From assembly GCF_018588945.1 (NCBI RefSeq), contig NZ_JAFIWA010000006.1, positions 124,001 to 188,000 on the forward strand: 64,000 bases of DNA, read 5' to 3'. The position numbers and the translations under genes were made by a program. The stretch is from Microbacterium flavescens (GTDB lineage Bacteria > Actinomycetota > Actinomycetes > Actinomycetales > Microbacteriaceae). The notes below the pieces were generated by a model that did not search any database, was not told where the DNA came from, and worked only from the letters and a program-made list of their open reading frames with translations. Below, piece by piece: positions 9,257 through 18,215 of this stretch (positions are counted from its first letter, which is position 1; each line of letters begins with the position of its first letter).

Positions 9257-10701
9257 CGTCCTGCCTCCGCACTTCTCACCATCGCGCCCCGGTCATGCGC
9301 GACCTCGCGCAGTACGCGCGCATGCAGCGCGAGGCACCGGTCCTCGCTGAACCGCTCGGCGGCATCGGCGGCGATGACCTCGGAATCGGCGAAACGCACG
9401 GCGCCCGCGGACACCGCGATCATCGCCTCGACCAGTTCCTCCCGATTCGCCTGACGGACGAAGCGGGCCGATCCGATGGACGTCCAGTCCACGGCGAGCG
9501 GATCTCCGAGTGGATTCTTCACCAGGATGCCGCGGGACGGGCCGCCCTCGAGCTGTTCGCGCGCGCCGCCGACCTCGCTGAGGATCACCGGAACGCCCGC
9601 CGACAGCGATTCCATGCTCGCGAGCGCCCAGCCTTCGAAGAACGAATCGAGGACGAACGCGTCCGCCGCCGCGAGGAGCACGTCCGTGCGCGTGGTGCCG
9701 CCGCGGAGATGGACCCGCCCCGGGCATGCCAGACGTTCCCGCAGGGCGATGACCTGCCGCGTGTAGGCGAGGTCGTCTTCGCGTCCGCAGACGACGAGGA
9801 CCGCGCGCGGATCGCGTTCCGCGACCTCGCCGAAGGCCGAGACCAGGCCGTAGGTGTTCTTCTGGAGGGCGTGCCGCGAAAGCGAGAGGAACAGGAACTC
9901 GTCGGTCAGACCCAGCGCAGCACGCGCGGCGGTGCGGCCGCCCGACGGCATGGTCACGGGTGCGATCCCATTGGGGATCGTGCGCACGCGGGTCGGGTCG
10001 ATGACGGGAAACATGGACAGGTACTGCTGCCTCACCAGCTCGCTCACGCAGATGACCAGAGCAGCCCTGCGGTACCGCTCGAGCACCTCCTGCTCGGGCG
10101 CCCCGAACAGATCGTGCAAGCCGTGGAGCACGAGCACGACCGGAACGGACATCTCACCGGCGAGGTCTATGGGCCACGTGGCGTTGCCATGCACCGCGAT
10201 GACGTCCGGACGCCAGGCGCGCACCCACGACACGGCCTCTGGCTGGTTGGTGGCGCCGTCGCGAACCTCGATTCCGGCGTGCCTCAGTCGCCGCGCGATC
10301 TCCCCGTCCGGCGCTCCCTCGTCGAGGGGCGCCAGCAGAGCCGCCGTCCGGATGCCGTGTGCCCGCAGCCCCTGCGCCAGGAACGCGACGAACTCATCCA
10401 TGCCACCGGCGTCGAGGGTGCCCGTGACGAGCAGGCAGCGCGCAACCGGCGGAAGATCGGTCACCGACCGCTGTTCCGGCGGGAGCGCCGAGTCCGCGCG
10501 CGGGGGCCACACCACGTCTCCTCGACCGTCGAGCCGCTCCGACCATCCGGGGATGACCACTGCCTCGGACGACGTCGGGACAAGCCTGCGGGCGAACCTG
10601 CGGACCGGGACCGGCAGCCAGCGCCCCAGCCGCTCGAGGGCGAGATAGAACCCGGCGGCGGTCCTTCGACTCTCCCCCCGCGCTCGCACCGGCTGCGGCA
10701 T
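9253..10701 (-). CDS. GT4-family glycosyltransferase
   Basis: A 482-residue protein. An in-frame GTG lies nine bases earlier, but the ATG at 10699-10701 is chosen because AGGAGG ends eight bases before it. The C-terminal domain shows LSLSRHALQKNTYGLVSAF, VVCGRED, a DVLLAAADAFVLDSFFEGWALASMESLSAGVPVI stretch and SEVGGAREQL, all characteristic of retaining GT4 enzymes. The N-terminal domain has CLLVTGTLDAGGMDEF, the GG acceptor loop. Its length exceeds the usual 350-400 residues because of about 80 extra N-terminal residues. It follows the flippase gene directly and overlaps the next glycosyltransferase by four bases. Confidence 0.85.
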   Translation of the reverse strand: MPQPVRARGESRRTAAGFYLALERLGRWLPVPVRRFARRLVPTSSEAVVIPGWSERLDGRGDVVWPPRADSALPPEQRSVTDLPPVARCLLVTGTLDAGGMDEFVAFLAQGLRAHGIRTAALLAPLDEGAPDGEIARRLRHAGIEVRDGATNQPEAVSWVRAWRPDVIAVHGNATWPIDLAGEMSVPVVLVLHGLHDLFGAPEQEVLERYRRAALVICVSELVRQQYLSMFPVIDPTRVRTIPNGIAPVTMPSGGRTAARAALGLTDEFLFLSLSRHALQKNTYGLVSAFGEVAERDPRAVLVVCGREDDLAYTRQVIALRERLACPGRVHLRGGTTRTDVLLAAADAFVLDSFFEGWALASMESLSAGVPVILSEVGGAREQLEGGPSRGILVKNPLGDPLAVDWTSIGSARFVRQANREELVEAMIAVSAGAVRFADSEVIAADAAERFSEDRCLALHARVLREVAHDRGAMVRSAEAGR

Positions 10702-10713
10702 CCCGATCACCTC

Positions 10714-12201
10714 CTACACCGCCCCCTGCATCCGCCGAACGCGCCCGCGGACGCCGCGCACCACTTCGAGGAACGCGCCGCGCAGGAGGATGCTCGACAG
10801 GGCCAGGTGCACGACGAAGACGGTGGCTCCGGCGGCCGCGATCTGGAGCACCGCGGGAAGGGGGGCTGCCATCGCGCCCACCGCCCATCCGGCCACGCCG
10901 GCGACCCCTGCGATCACGACCACCGCGACCGTGCGTCGAGCGACGGCCCACAACCCCAGGCCGATCGCCCTCGAAACGAGGAACCAGCGGACGATCGTCG
11001 CAAGCACCGCCACGGCGAGGAAGCCCACCGCGACCCCTGTGATGCCCGACTGCACGGCGAAGGCGGTGACGACCACCGCGCCGACATCCACCACCACCGC
11101 GTAGGCGAGCCACCGTCCGGGACGCCCGAGCCCGTAGAACAGCCCATGGTCGAGCATCGCTCCGACCGCGAAGACCGCCGCGATCGCGAGCGCCTGAGTG
11201 ACGCCGATGCTCTGGGTCCACTGGGGACCGAAGAGGAGCGGCACGAGGACCGGCGCCGTTACCGCCACGGCGGTCAGCGCGGGAGTGATGAGGACGTAGG
11301 TCATGCTGATCGCCCGGTCGTACCCGCGCCGCAGTCGGGCAGGGTCGTCGCGGACCTGGGCGAACACGACTGTCGAGACGGGGGCGATGGCCGATCCGGC
11401 GAGGTCCTGCGTCGTCTGCACCAGTCGCTGGGCGACGCTCAACTGACCGAGGGCGCTCGCGCCCAGGACGTTCGACACGATCGCGTTCTCCGCCCACACG
11501 TGAGCGAGGGCAACGCCGTTCACCGCCATCACATTGGTGCCGAAGGCCGCCATGGTCCGGAACTGCCGCCACGAGAAGCCCCTTCCAGGTCGCCATCTCG
11601 ACGTGATCCATGCCCCCGCCAGACCGATGATCTGCGACACCCACATCTGCGCCACGAGCGCCCAGACGCCGGCCCCTGCCAGCGCCAGCACGATGGCCAC
11701 CGCCTGCGCGGCGATCGCCGCTGCGCCGTTCTGGAGCGAGAGCGCCCGGAACCGCATCCCCCGGCGAAGCAGCGCGGTGGGGACGGAGCCGAGGCTGACG
11801 AACACGACCGCGGGACTCACAGCGACGATGACGAGGGCAGCGCCCGTGATCCCGAACATCGCCTCGAGAAGGGGGGCGGTCAGGATGAGCCCCGCGCAGA
11901 GAACGACGCCTGAGCCGAGGGAGTACCAGAACGCGGTCCGCACCATGATGGGCTGGAGCGAATCGGCCTGGACGAGGAACGTGCCGAATCCGAGGTCGGC
12001 AACGAGGTACACCAGGGGCAGGACCGACATTGCCACCGCGACCAAGCCGAAGTCGGCCGGAGTCAGCAGCCGAGCGAGGAGGATCATCGTCGCGAAGCCG
12101 CCGATCTTGGCGGCCCATGTCTGGGCCGTCAGCCAGCCGATGCTGGACGCCGCGCGGGTCGTCAGGGAGACCGGAGTGGCGATGCCGTCGTCGTTCACCA
12201 T
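10714..12201 (-). CDS. Wzx-like oligosaccharide flippase
   Basis: A 495-residue membrane protein with about 12-14 helices. The N-terminal WLTAQTWAAKIGGFATMILLARLLTPADFGLVAVAM is the standard start of MOP-superfamily polysaccharide transporters (PST/Wzx). ADFGLVA and the following GFGTFLVQ are family hallmarks. Its expected role is to flip the lipid-linked repeat unit to the outer face before polymerisation. The ATG at 12199-12201 is used; the frame is open further upstream but that part lies over the GT2 gene in another frame. The start overlaps the GT2 stop by seven bases. Confidence 0.88.
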   Translation of the reverse strand: MVNDDGIATPVSLTTRAASSIGWLTAQTWAAKIGGFATMILLARLLTPADFGLVAVAMSVLPLVYLVADLGFGTFLVQADSLQPIMVRTAFWYSLGSGVVLCAGLILTAPLLEAMFGITGAALVIVAVSPAVVFVSLGSVPTALLRRGMRFRALSLQNGAAAIAAQAVAIVLALAGAGVWALVAQMWVSQIIGLAGAWITSRWRPGRGFSWRQFRTMAAFGTNVMAVNGVALAHVWAENAIVSNVLGASALGQLSVAQRLVQTTQDLAGSAIAPVSTVVFAQVRDDPARLRRGYDRAISMTYVLITPALTAVAVTAPVLVPLLFGPQWTQSIGVTQALAIAAVFAVGAMLDHGLFYGLGRPGRWLAYAVVVDVGAVVVTAFAVQSGITGVAVGFLAVAVLATIVRWFLVSRAIGLGLWAVARRTVAVVVIAGVAGVAGWAVGAMAAPLPAVLQIAAAGATVFVVHLALSSILLRGAFLEVVRGVRGRVRRMQGAV

Positions 12202-13187
12202 CGCCCGGCTCCGTCCGGGCCTCGATCTTCGATCTCGCTCCGCAGCACGGATGCCATGCGTTGGTGCGCAGGCTGGGCCGCATGCCGCTGGGCGAAGCCG
12301 AGGAAGGGCAGAGCATCGCCCACTTCGCCCCGCTCGATCCGCGCTCTCGCGCTGCCGAGCGACTCCTCGACGAGCGACCGCACGCCTCGGGCGTGCACCT
12401 CCGTCCCCCAGTGGCCCGCGGCGGAGAGAGTCTCCGAGCGGAGCACGTCGAACGCCGCCAGCTTCTGCTGGATGTTGTCGATCCCGCCGTCGAACCGCGT
12501 GAGGTGCATGTTGCCGCCGTGCACTCGGTAGTAGGCCTGTACGGCCCCTCGGATCTGGCACACATCCCACCCGACCGCGAGCCGCAGCCAGTACTCCAGG
12601 TCGCCCGAGTGCGGCAGTCGGGGGTTGTAGCCACCCACCTCTTTCAACGCCGTCGTCCGGAGCACGGCCTCCGGGGACATGATCGGGTTGAACCCCTGCG
12701 AGACCACCTCGTCGACCCACGCCCGCCCCGGTATGATCCGCCAGACGCCCGCGCCATAGGATCTGGCCGCCGGTACGGCATCCGCGAAGCGAACCACCTT
12801 GCCGTACACGAGCCCGACGCGGGGATGACGCTCCATCACGGCGGCGGCACGATCCAGCGCTCCCGCAGCGAGTAGATCGTCCGCCGAGACGAGGGTGACG
12901 AACTCGGTGTCGACGGCCGCAAGACCGTCGTTGTAGGTGGCGATGTGCCCCCGGTTGGTCTCGTGCACGATCACGGTCACCCGTGCGTCCTCCGCTGCCA
13001 GCCGGTGGGCGACCTCCGCCGACCCGTCGAGCGAGTGATCGTCCACGATGATCACGCGGGTGTCGACCGAGCGCTGGTCCAGGGCGGCGCGGACGGCAGC
13101 CGGGAGGTAGCGACCGTAGTTGTAGCAGGGGATCACGACGGTCGCCGTGTGGCGGCGCCGCGGTGCCGAGGGCAGTCGGTAGCTCAT
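12195..13187 (-). CDS. GT2 glycosyltransferase
   Basis: A 330-residue protein starting at the ATG at 13185-13187, with GAGGGA about eight bases upstream. The N-terminal GT-A domain shows VVIPCYNYGRYLPAAV, IIVDDHSLDGS, and a later TEFVTLVSADDLL. The last contains the DD metal-binding pair. The middle GGYNPRLPHSGDLEYWLRLA is the usual GT2 acceptor-side ED/DxxYW region. It probably transfers one sugar to the growing repeat unit at the inner membrane. It lies four bases after the aminotransferase stop and overlaps the flippase start. Confidence 0.85.
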   Translation of the reverse strand: MSYRLPSAPRRRHTATVVIPCYNYGRYLPAAVRAALDQRSVDTRVIIVDDHSLDGSAEVAHRLAAEDARVTVIVHETNRGHIATYNDGLAAVDTEFVTLVSADDLLAAGALDRAAAVMERHPRVGLVYGKVVRFADAVPAARSYGAGVWRIIPGRAWVDEVVSQGFNPIMSPEAVLRTTALKEVGGYNPRLPHSGDLEYWLRLAVGWDVCQIRGAVQAYYRVHGGNMHLTRFDGGIDNIQQKLAAFDVLRSETLSAAGHWGTEVHARGVRSLVEESLGSARARIERGEVGDALPFLGFAQRHAAQPAHQRMASVLRSEIEDRGPDGAGRW

Positions 13188-13191
13188 GCCG

Positions 13192-14343
13192 TCATCCCTC
13201 TCGCTGTCCCACCAGCGACCGGCTGCCCGCGGGGGAACCCGTCGCCGCGCGAACGGCCGCCGCCACACTTTCCTGCTGGCTCTCCGTGAGATGGGGGAAC
13301 ATGGGGAGCGACAGGATGCTGCGGGCCGCGGCCTCCGCGACCGGGAACTGTCCTCGGCGATATCCGGACTGCGCGTACGCGGGCGTGAGCGGCACCGGTG
13401 TCGGGTAATGGATGCCGGTGCCGATACCAGCTGCGGTGAGGTCGGTCGCCACCCGATCCCGGTCCTGCACGCGCACCACGTACAGGTGCCACACGTCTTC
13501 GTTGCCCGGGCGCACCGACGGGAGGCGTACGGCGTCGACGTCGCCGAGCAGTTCCGCGTAGCGCGCGGCAGCAGCGCGACGCCCGGCGTTCCATACGTCG
13601 AGCCGGCGGAGCTTCGCGCGCAGCACGGTCGCCTGGACCGCATCCAGACGCGCGTTCATGCCGATCTGATCATGGACGTACTTCACCGTGCTCCCATGAG
13701 CCGCGAGGCTGCGCACCAGTGCGGCACAGTGCGCGTCATCGGTCAGCACGGCGCCGCCATCGCCGGCGGCGCCGAGATTCTTGCCGGGGTAGAAGCTCGT
13801 CGCTGCGACGCGACCCATCGTGCCGGCGCGGCCCGCGGGGCCGGACGCGCCGTGCGCCTGGGCTGCGTCCTCGACGATCGCGATGTCGTGCACGGCCGCG
13901 CACCTTGAGACGGCCTCGAGCGGCGCGGTCTGGCCGAAGAGGTGCACGGGCGCGATCGCCCGCGTCCTCAGCGTGACGGCGGCCTCGACCGCGTCCGGAT
14001 CGATCAGGAGGTGGTCGACGTCGACGTCGACGAACACCGGGACCGCGCCGATGCGGGATGCCGCCTCCGCCGTCGCGATGAAGGTGTTCGCCGGCATGAT
14101 GACCTCGTCGCCCGCGCCGACCCCGACGGCTCGGTAAGCGAGCTCGAGCGCGTCCGTGCCGTTCGAGACGCCGACGACGTGGCCGACGCCGATGTACTCG
14201 GCGTACTCCTGCTCGAAGGCCTCGATCTCCGGACCGCCGATGAAATCGGCTGAGGCCAGCTGAGCGCGCCATACCCGGAGGACCTCGTCGGCGATCTCCG
14301 CCTGCTGGGCGCGGAGGTCGAGGAAGGGAACATCGACGTTCAT
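13192..14343 (-). CDS. DegT/DnrJ/EryC1/StrS sugar aminotransferase
   Basis: A 383-residue PLP enzyme that would aminate a nucleotide-bound keto sugar. The start ATG at 14341-14343 gives the usual N-terminus VPFLDLRAQQAEI. Residues seen are the NGTDALELAY loop (61-70), VEDAAQAHGA with Asp159 for the PLP pyridine nitrogen, and SFYPGKNLGAAGDGGAV with Lys188 as the Schiff-base lysine. The frame runs upstream over the acyltransferase gene but is arginine-rich there. It overlaps the acyltransferase by four bases. Together they suggest amination followed by N-acylation. Confidence 0.9.
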   Translation of the reverse strand: MNVDVPFLDLRAQQAEIADEVLRVWRAQLASADFIGGPEIEAFEQEYAEYIGVGHVVGVSNGTDALELAYRAVGVGAGDEVIMPANTFIATAEAASRIGAVPVFVDVDVDHLLIDPDAVEAAVTLRTRAIAPVHLFGQTAPLEAVSRCAAVHDIAIVEDAAQAHGASGPAGRAGTMGRVAATSFYPGKNLGAAGDGGAVLTDDAHCAALVRSLAAHGSTVKYVHDQIGMNARLDAVQATVLRAKLRRLDVWNAGRRAAAARYAELLGDVDAVRLPSVRPGNEDVWHLYVVRVQDRDRVATDLTAAGIGTGIHYPTPVPLTPAYAQSGYRRGQFPVAEAAARSILSLPMFPHLTESQQESVAAAVRAATGSPAGSRSLVGQREG

Positions 14344-14966
14344 GGACGTCGCTCCAGCCGGCGGGCGGGAACGCCCGCCCACGTTTCGCCGTCGGGGACG
14401 TGGCTGAGCAGCGCGGCACCCATGCCCAGCGTGGCATCCGCCCCCACGACGAGGTGTTGTCGCACGGACGCGTTCATGCCGATGTATGCGCCCTCGCGTA
14501 TGCGCACCGCGCCACCGAGGGACACGCCGGCCGCCAGGGTGACGAAGTCCTCGAGCACGGCGTCGTGCGTGATCGTGACGTTCGGCATCACGACCACGTG
14601 CCTGCCGATCGAGGCATCCGCGGTTACCACGACGGCATCGAGGAGGATGCTGCCGGGGCCGAGCCGTGAGGACCTGCCGATGCGGGCCGAGGGTGCCACG
14701 AAGGTCATGAACCGATCGGCTCCGACGCCGATCCGGCGGAGGCGTCGCACGATGTCCCGTCGCGCCGCGCCGGACCCCACGCAGACGAGCAGCCTGCCGG
14801 CGCGGTGCGCGGCATCCGCCACCCCGCCGACGACGGGGATGCCGGCGATCTCCGTGCCGTGCAGGACGGGATCGTCGTCGAGGATCCCGACGATCTCGGC
14901 CGATCCGGCCGCGATCACCTCTCGCGCCAGCCCACTGGCGCCGACCAGGATCACGCTCTCGGTCAT
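14340..14966 (-). CDS. NeuD/PglD-family sugar O/N-acyltransferase
   Basis: A 208-residue protein with an N-terminal Rossmann-like PglD_N part (SVILVGASGLAREVI, then IVGILDDDP and GIPVVGG) and a C-terminal left-handed beta-helix of hexapeptide repeats (from about residue 90: APSARIGRSSRLGPGSILL through DGETWAGVPARRLERR). This layout matches PglD and NeuD, acetyl-CoA-dependent enzymes that acetylate amino sugars or sialic acids. Its position between two aminotransferase genes favours an N-acetyltransferase acting on a newly made amino sugar, which is inference. It overlaps both neighbours by four bases. Confidence 0.85.
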   Translation of the reverse strand: MTESVILVGASGLAREVIAAGSAEIVGILDDDPVLHGTEIAGIPVVGGVADAAHRAGRLLVCVGSGAARRDIVRRLRRIGVGADRFMTFVAPSARIGRSSRLGPGSILLDAVVVTADASIGRHVVVMPNVTITHDAVLEDFVTLAAGVSLGGAVRIREGAYIGMNASVRQHLVVGADATLGMGAALLSHVPDGETWAGVPARRLERRP

Positions 14967-16108
14967 CGCCGGCCCCCCACGGGATCGCGCAGCACGTCGA
15001 TGACACGGTCCTGGTTCGCGTCGCTCAGGTGGTGGAACATGGGGAGGATCAGCGTGCGATCGGTGAGCCGCTCAGTGGCGGGAAGACCCTCCGGCGGCGT
15101 CAGATGCCGATACGGCGCCTGGCGATGTGCGGCCATGATGCCCCGTCGCGCCGAGATGTCCGCCACGGCCAGTGCCTCGAGCAGTCCCTCTCGATCCGTC
15201 GGGTATTCGTCGTCCACTTCGACCCAGAACGACTGGTAGTTGGTCGTGCCGTGCGGTGGATCGGTCACGGCGCGGAGTCCGTGCACTCCGTCGACAGCGG
15301 CCTGGTAGCGCGCGGCGATCCTGCGCCTTCGGGCCACCATCTCGGGGAGGCGCCCGAGCTGCACGATGCCGACGGCGGCCTGCAGGTCGGTCATGCGGAA
15401 GTTGTACCCGACCTCGTCGTACGTCTCCGCCGGTGGGAGGGCCGATGCGTGGCGCTCAGCGGCCGAGACGCTCATCCCGTGCTCCCGGAGATGCGCGGCG
15501 CGCACCGCCCACGACTGGTGGTTCGTCGTCAGCATGCCGCCTTCGCCCGTCGTGAGGAGCTTGCGGGGATGGAAGGACCACGCCGCGATCTCGGCACCCG
15601 CGCCGACAGGACAGCCCCTGAGGGTCGATCCCGCACCGCACGCGGCGTCCTCGATCACCACGATCCCCGCGGGGTCGGCCACCGCACGGACATCATCGAG
15701 GTCGACGGGCACGCCCCCCTGGTCGACCGCGATGACGGCGCGGGTGCGCGGTGTGAGCGCTGCGGCGACGGTGTCACCGGTGACGTTGCCGGTCACCGGA
15801 TCGACGTCAGCGAAGACGGGATGAGCGCCCACGTAGCGGACCGCGTTCGTAGTCGCGATGAACGAGAAGGAGGGGATGACCACGTGGTCCCCTTCGCGGA
15901 TCCCGGCCACGATGAGTGCCAGGTGGAGCGCCGTCGTGCAGCTGGTCGTCGCGACCGCGTATCGAGACCGCACGGCCGAGGCGAACTCGCGCTCGAAGCG
16001 TGCCACCCGGGGTCCTTGCGCGACCCAGCCGCTGGCGATCACCTCGGCGAGCGCTTCCTCCTCCTCGCGACCCAGCCACGGCATCATGACATTGATGCGG
16101 TCACTCAT
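14963..16108 (-). CDS. DegT/DnrJ/EryC1/StrS sugar aminotransferase (second)
   Basis: A 381-residue PLP aminotransferase paralogous to the one at 13192-14343. The N-terminus INVMMPWLGREEEEALAEVI matches this family. The conserved VIEDAACGAGST supplies Asp153 or a neighbouring acidic residue, and AAWSFHPRKLLTTGEGG supplies Lys183 for PLP. The start at the ATG 16107-16109 region (cat at 16106-16108) overlaps the epimerase stop by four bases. FHPRKLLTTGEGG differs from the FYPGKNLGAAGDGG of its neighbour, so the two probably act on different substrates or carbon positions. Confidence 0.9.
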   Translation of the reverse strand: MSDRINVMMPWLGREEEEALAEVIASGWVAQGPRVARFEREFASAVRSRYAVATTSCTTALHLALIVAGIREGDHVVIPSFSFIATTNAVRYVGAHPVFADVDPVTGNVTGDTVAAALTPRTRAVIAVDQGGVPVDLDDVRAVADPAGIVVIEDAACGAGSTLRGCPVGAGAEIAAWSFHPRKLLTTGEGGMLTTNHQSWAVRAAHLREHGMSVSAAERHASALPPAETYDEVGYNFRMTDLQAAVGIVQLGRLPEMVARRRRIAARYQAAVDGVHGLRAVTDPPHGTTNYQSFWVEVDDEYPTDREGLLEALAVADISARRGIMAAHRQAPYRHLTPPEGLPATERLTDRTLILPMFHHLSDANQDRVIDVLRDPVGGRR

Positions 16109-17100
16109 CCCGCGACCTTCTCCCGCGCCGCCGCGATCTCCTCGCGCAGGGGACTCCACCATTCGACGAGCCGGCGAAGCCCCTCATCCAGGTCGATCGA
16201 AGCCTCGAAGCCGAGATCGCGCCGGGCCGCCGTCGTGTCGGCGAGACGGCGAGCCACTCCGTTCACGGCACGTTCCGGACCGTGCTCGACACCGAGATCC
16301 GAGTCCATCGCTCGCAGGAGCGCCTGCGCGAGCTCCAGCAGGCTGGTCTCGGTGCCGCTCGCGATGTTGTACGTTCCCTCGGCGACGTCGCTGCGGGCTG
16401 CGAGGACATTGGCACGCGCGATATCGGGCACGCACACGAAATCCATCGTCTGCCGTCCGTCGCCGAAGATCAGCGGCGGGCGGCCGTCCGCGATCCGCTC
16501 CATCCAGCGCACCAGCACCTCGGTGTACACGCCGTGCGCGTCCATCCGTGGGCCGTAGACGTTGAAGTAGCGCAGCAGCACGTAGTCCAGCCCCTCCATC
16601 GCACGGAAGCTGCGCACAAGGCCCTCGTTGAAGGTCTTCGCCGCCCCGTAGATGGTGTCGTTGTTCTCGTGGTGGTGGCGTTCCGTCGTCGGAAATCGCT
16701 CTGCCATGCCGTAGACGGAGGCGCTGGATGCCGCGATGAGCTTCGTCACGCGGTGCCTGGCCGCGGACTCCACGACGTTGAACGTCCCGTCGACGAGCAC
16801 CTCGAGGGCGAGCCGGGGATCCTCGGCGCATTGCGTGATGCGGATCGCCGCCTCGTGGAAGACGAAGTCCTTGCCTGCTGTCAGATCGTCCACGAGCCGG
16901 GCGTCGCGGATGTCGCCCTCGATGAGTTCGACGCGGCCCGATGCGAGAGAGCCCTCGAGATTGGCGCGGCGACCGCGGACGAGGTTGTCCAGGACGTCGA
17001 CCCTCGCCACTCCGGCCTCGAGCAGCTGGTCGACGAGGGTCGACCCGATCGTCCCTGCCCCTCCCGTGACCAGGGCCCGCGTGCCTTCGAGTTCGATCAT
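16105..17100 (-). CDS. NAD-dependent epimerase/dehydratase (UDP-sugar type)
   Basis: A 331-residue extended short-chain dehydrogenase. The NAD-binding loop GGAGTIG is at residues 13-19. The catalytic YxxxK pair is at Tyr151 and Lys155 (IYGAAK), with Ser126/Ser128 upstream (AASSASVYG). The LLRYFNVYGPRMDAHGVYTEV stretch near residue 175 is typical of UDP-glucose/GlcNAc 4-epimerases. It could act as a UDP-hexose 4-epimerase or a related dehydratase feeding the aminotransferases. It overlaps both neighbours by four bases. Confidence 0.85.
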   Translation of the reverse strand: MIELEGTRALVTGGAGTIGSTLVDQLLEAGVARVDVLDNLVRGRRANLEGSLASGRVELIEGDIRDARLVDDLTAGKDFVFHEAAIRITQCAEDPRLALEVLVDGTFNVVESAARHRVTKLIAASSASVYGMAERFPTTERHHHENNDTIYGAAKTFNEGLVRSFRAMEGLDYVLLRYFNVYGPRMDAHGVYTEVLVRWMERIADGRPPLIFGDGRQTMDFVCVPDIARANVLAARSDVAEGTYNIASGTETSLLELAQALLRAMDSDLGVEHGPERAVNGVARRLADTTAARRDLGFEASIDLDEGLRRLVEWWSPLREEIAAAREKVAG

Positions 17101-18161
17101 GGGACGAGCGTCCTCTCGCGATCGCGAACGGCTATCCGGATGGGCGCGCCGCCTTCGGCGAGGCTCGCCGTGGCGGCCTCGAGCACCGCGAGGACACGCA
17201 GCCCGGCCTCACCGCTGGTCCGCGCCGGCCGCTTGTCGCGGATGGCCCCCGCGAACTCCGCGGCGACGCTCGCGAGGGCTTCGCCCTCGGGAAGGGCGGG
17301 CGCCCAGGTGTCGCCCAGCCGGTACGAGACGTTCGCCGCACGGGCGTCGGCCGTCGCCTTCGACTGCAGCTGGAGGTCGACTCCGCGGTCATAGACGCTG
17401 AGGCGCTGCTGCGGATTGAGATCGTCCCAGACCAGGGTGCGCCGGGTGCCGCCGATCACCATCTGGCGGATCTTCGTCGGACTCAGCCAGTTCACGTGCA
17501 CGTGTGCGATCGCGCCGTTTCGGAGCGGCATGGTCAGGTATCCGATGCAGGCCTTCCCCGTTCCGAGCGGGTCGGCGCCGTGAGCGGCGACGGCGTCCGC
17601 GTCGAGCCCGGCGGGCAGCACGAAATCCATGATCGACAGGTCATGGGGGGCGAGATCCCAGAGCACGTCGACATCGGGCTGGATCAGACCAAGGTTTATG
17701 CGGACGCTGTCCACGAAGAGGATGTCGCCCAGGAATCCCTGCTCCACCAGTTCCCGGATCTTCAGAACGGCCGGCGTATAGCAATAGGTGTGGTCGGCCA
17801 TCAGCACGAGGCCGCGCTCACGGGCGCTCGCGACCATCTCTGCTCCCAGAGCCGCGGAGTCGGCGAGCGGCTTCTCCACCAGGACGTTCTTCCCGGCCTC
17901 CAGCGCGGCCAGCACGATCGGGTGGTGGGTCCGCGCCGGCGTCGCTACGGCGACGGCATCGATCGCCGTGTCTGCAAGCACCTCGCCGAGGTCCGGCGTG
18001 ACGTGCACACCGCCGACGCTGTCCGAGACGCGGCGGGCTCTCTCGATGTCGAGATCGCAGATCGCGGCGAGGTTCCAGTCGACCGATGCGCGAAAGTTGC
18101 GGGCCAGGTTCGGCCCCCAGTAGCCCGCGCCGACGACCGCGACGTTCAAGCGTGATGACAT
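17097..18161 (-). CDS. Gfo/Idh/MocA-family sugar oxidoreductase (WlbA-like)
   Basis: A 354-residue NAD(P)-dependent enzyme. The N-terminal Rossmann domain has VAVVGAGYWGPNLARNF with the glycine loop at 11-16, and VEKPLA gives the family's EKP motif at residues 96-98. HTYCYTPAVLKIREL and DLAPHDLSIMDFVL further on match sugar oxidoreductases of the WlbA (3-dehydrogenase) group, with APHDLSI holding the usual catalytic His. Such enzymes oxidise UDP-sugars before transamination at C3, which fits the two downstream DegT genes. The 54-base gap after the DUF4082 gene holds no clear promoter. Confidence 0.82.
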   Translation of the reverse strand: MSSRLNVAVVGAGYWGPNLARNFRASVDWNLAAICDLDIERARRVSDSVGGVHVTPDLGEVLADTAIDAVAVATPARTHHPIVLAALEAGKNVLVEKPLADSAALGAEMVASARERGLVLMADHTYCYTPAVLKIRELVEQGFLGDILFVDSVRINLGLIQPDVDVLWDLAPHDLSIMDFVLPAGLDADAVAAHGADPLGTGKACIGYLTMPLRNGAIAHVHVNWLSPTKIRQMVIGGTRRTLVWDDLNPQQRLSVYDRGVDLQLQSKATADARAANVSYRLGDTWAPALPEGEALASVAAEFAGAIRDKRPARTSGEAGLRVLAVLEAATASLAEGGAPIRIAVRDRERTLVP

Positions 18162-18215
18162 GCTGTTCCCCCAAGATCCAGTAGTCAGATGGCAGTCATC
18201 CGGATTCCGCTCCGG

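Noticed and set aside
9295..11913. An 872-codon open frame on the plus strand opposite glycosyltransferase and flippase genes
   Set aside because: It is mostly His, Arg, Asp and Gly with no domain, and it crosses two well-supported minus-strand genes.
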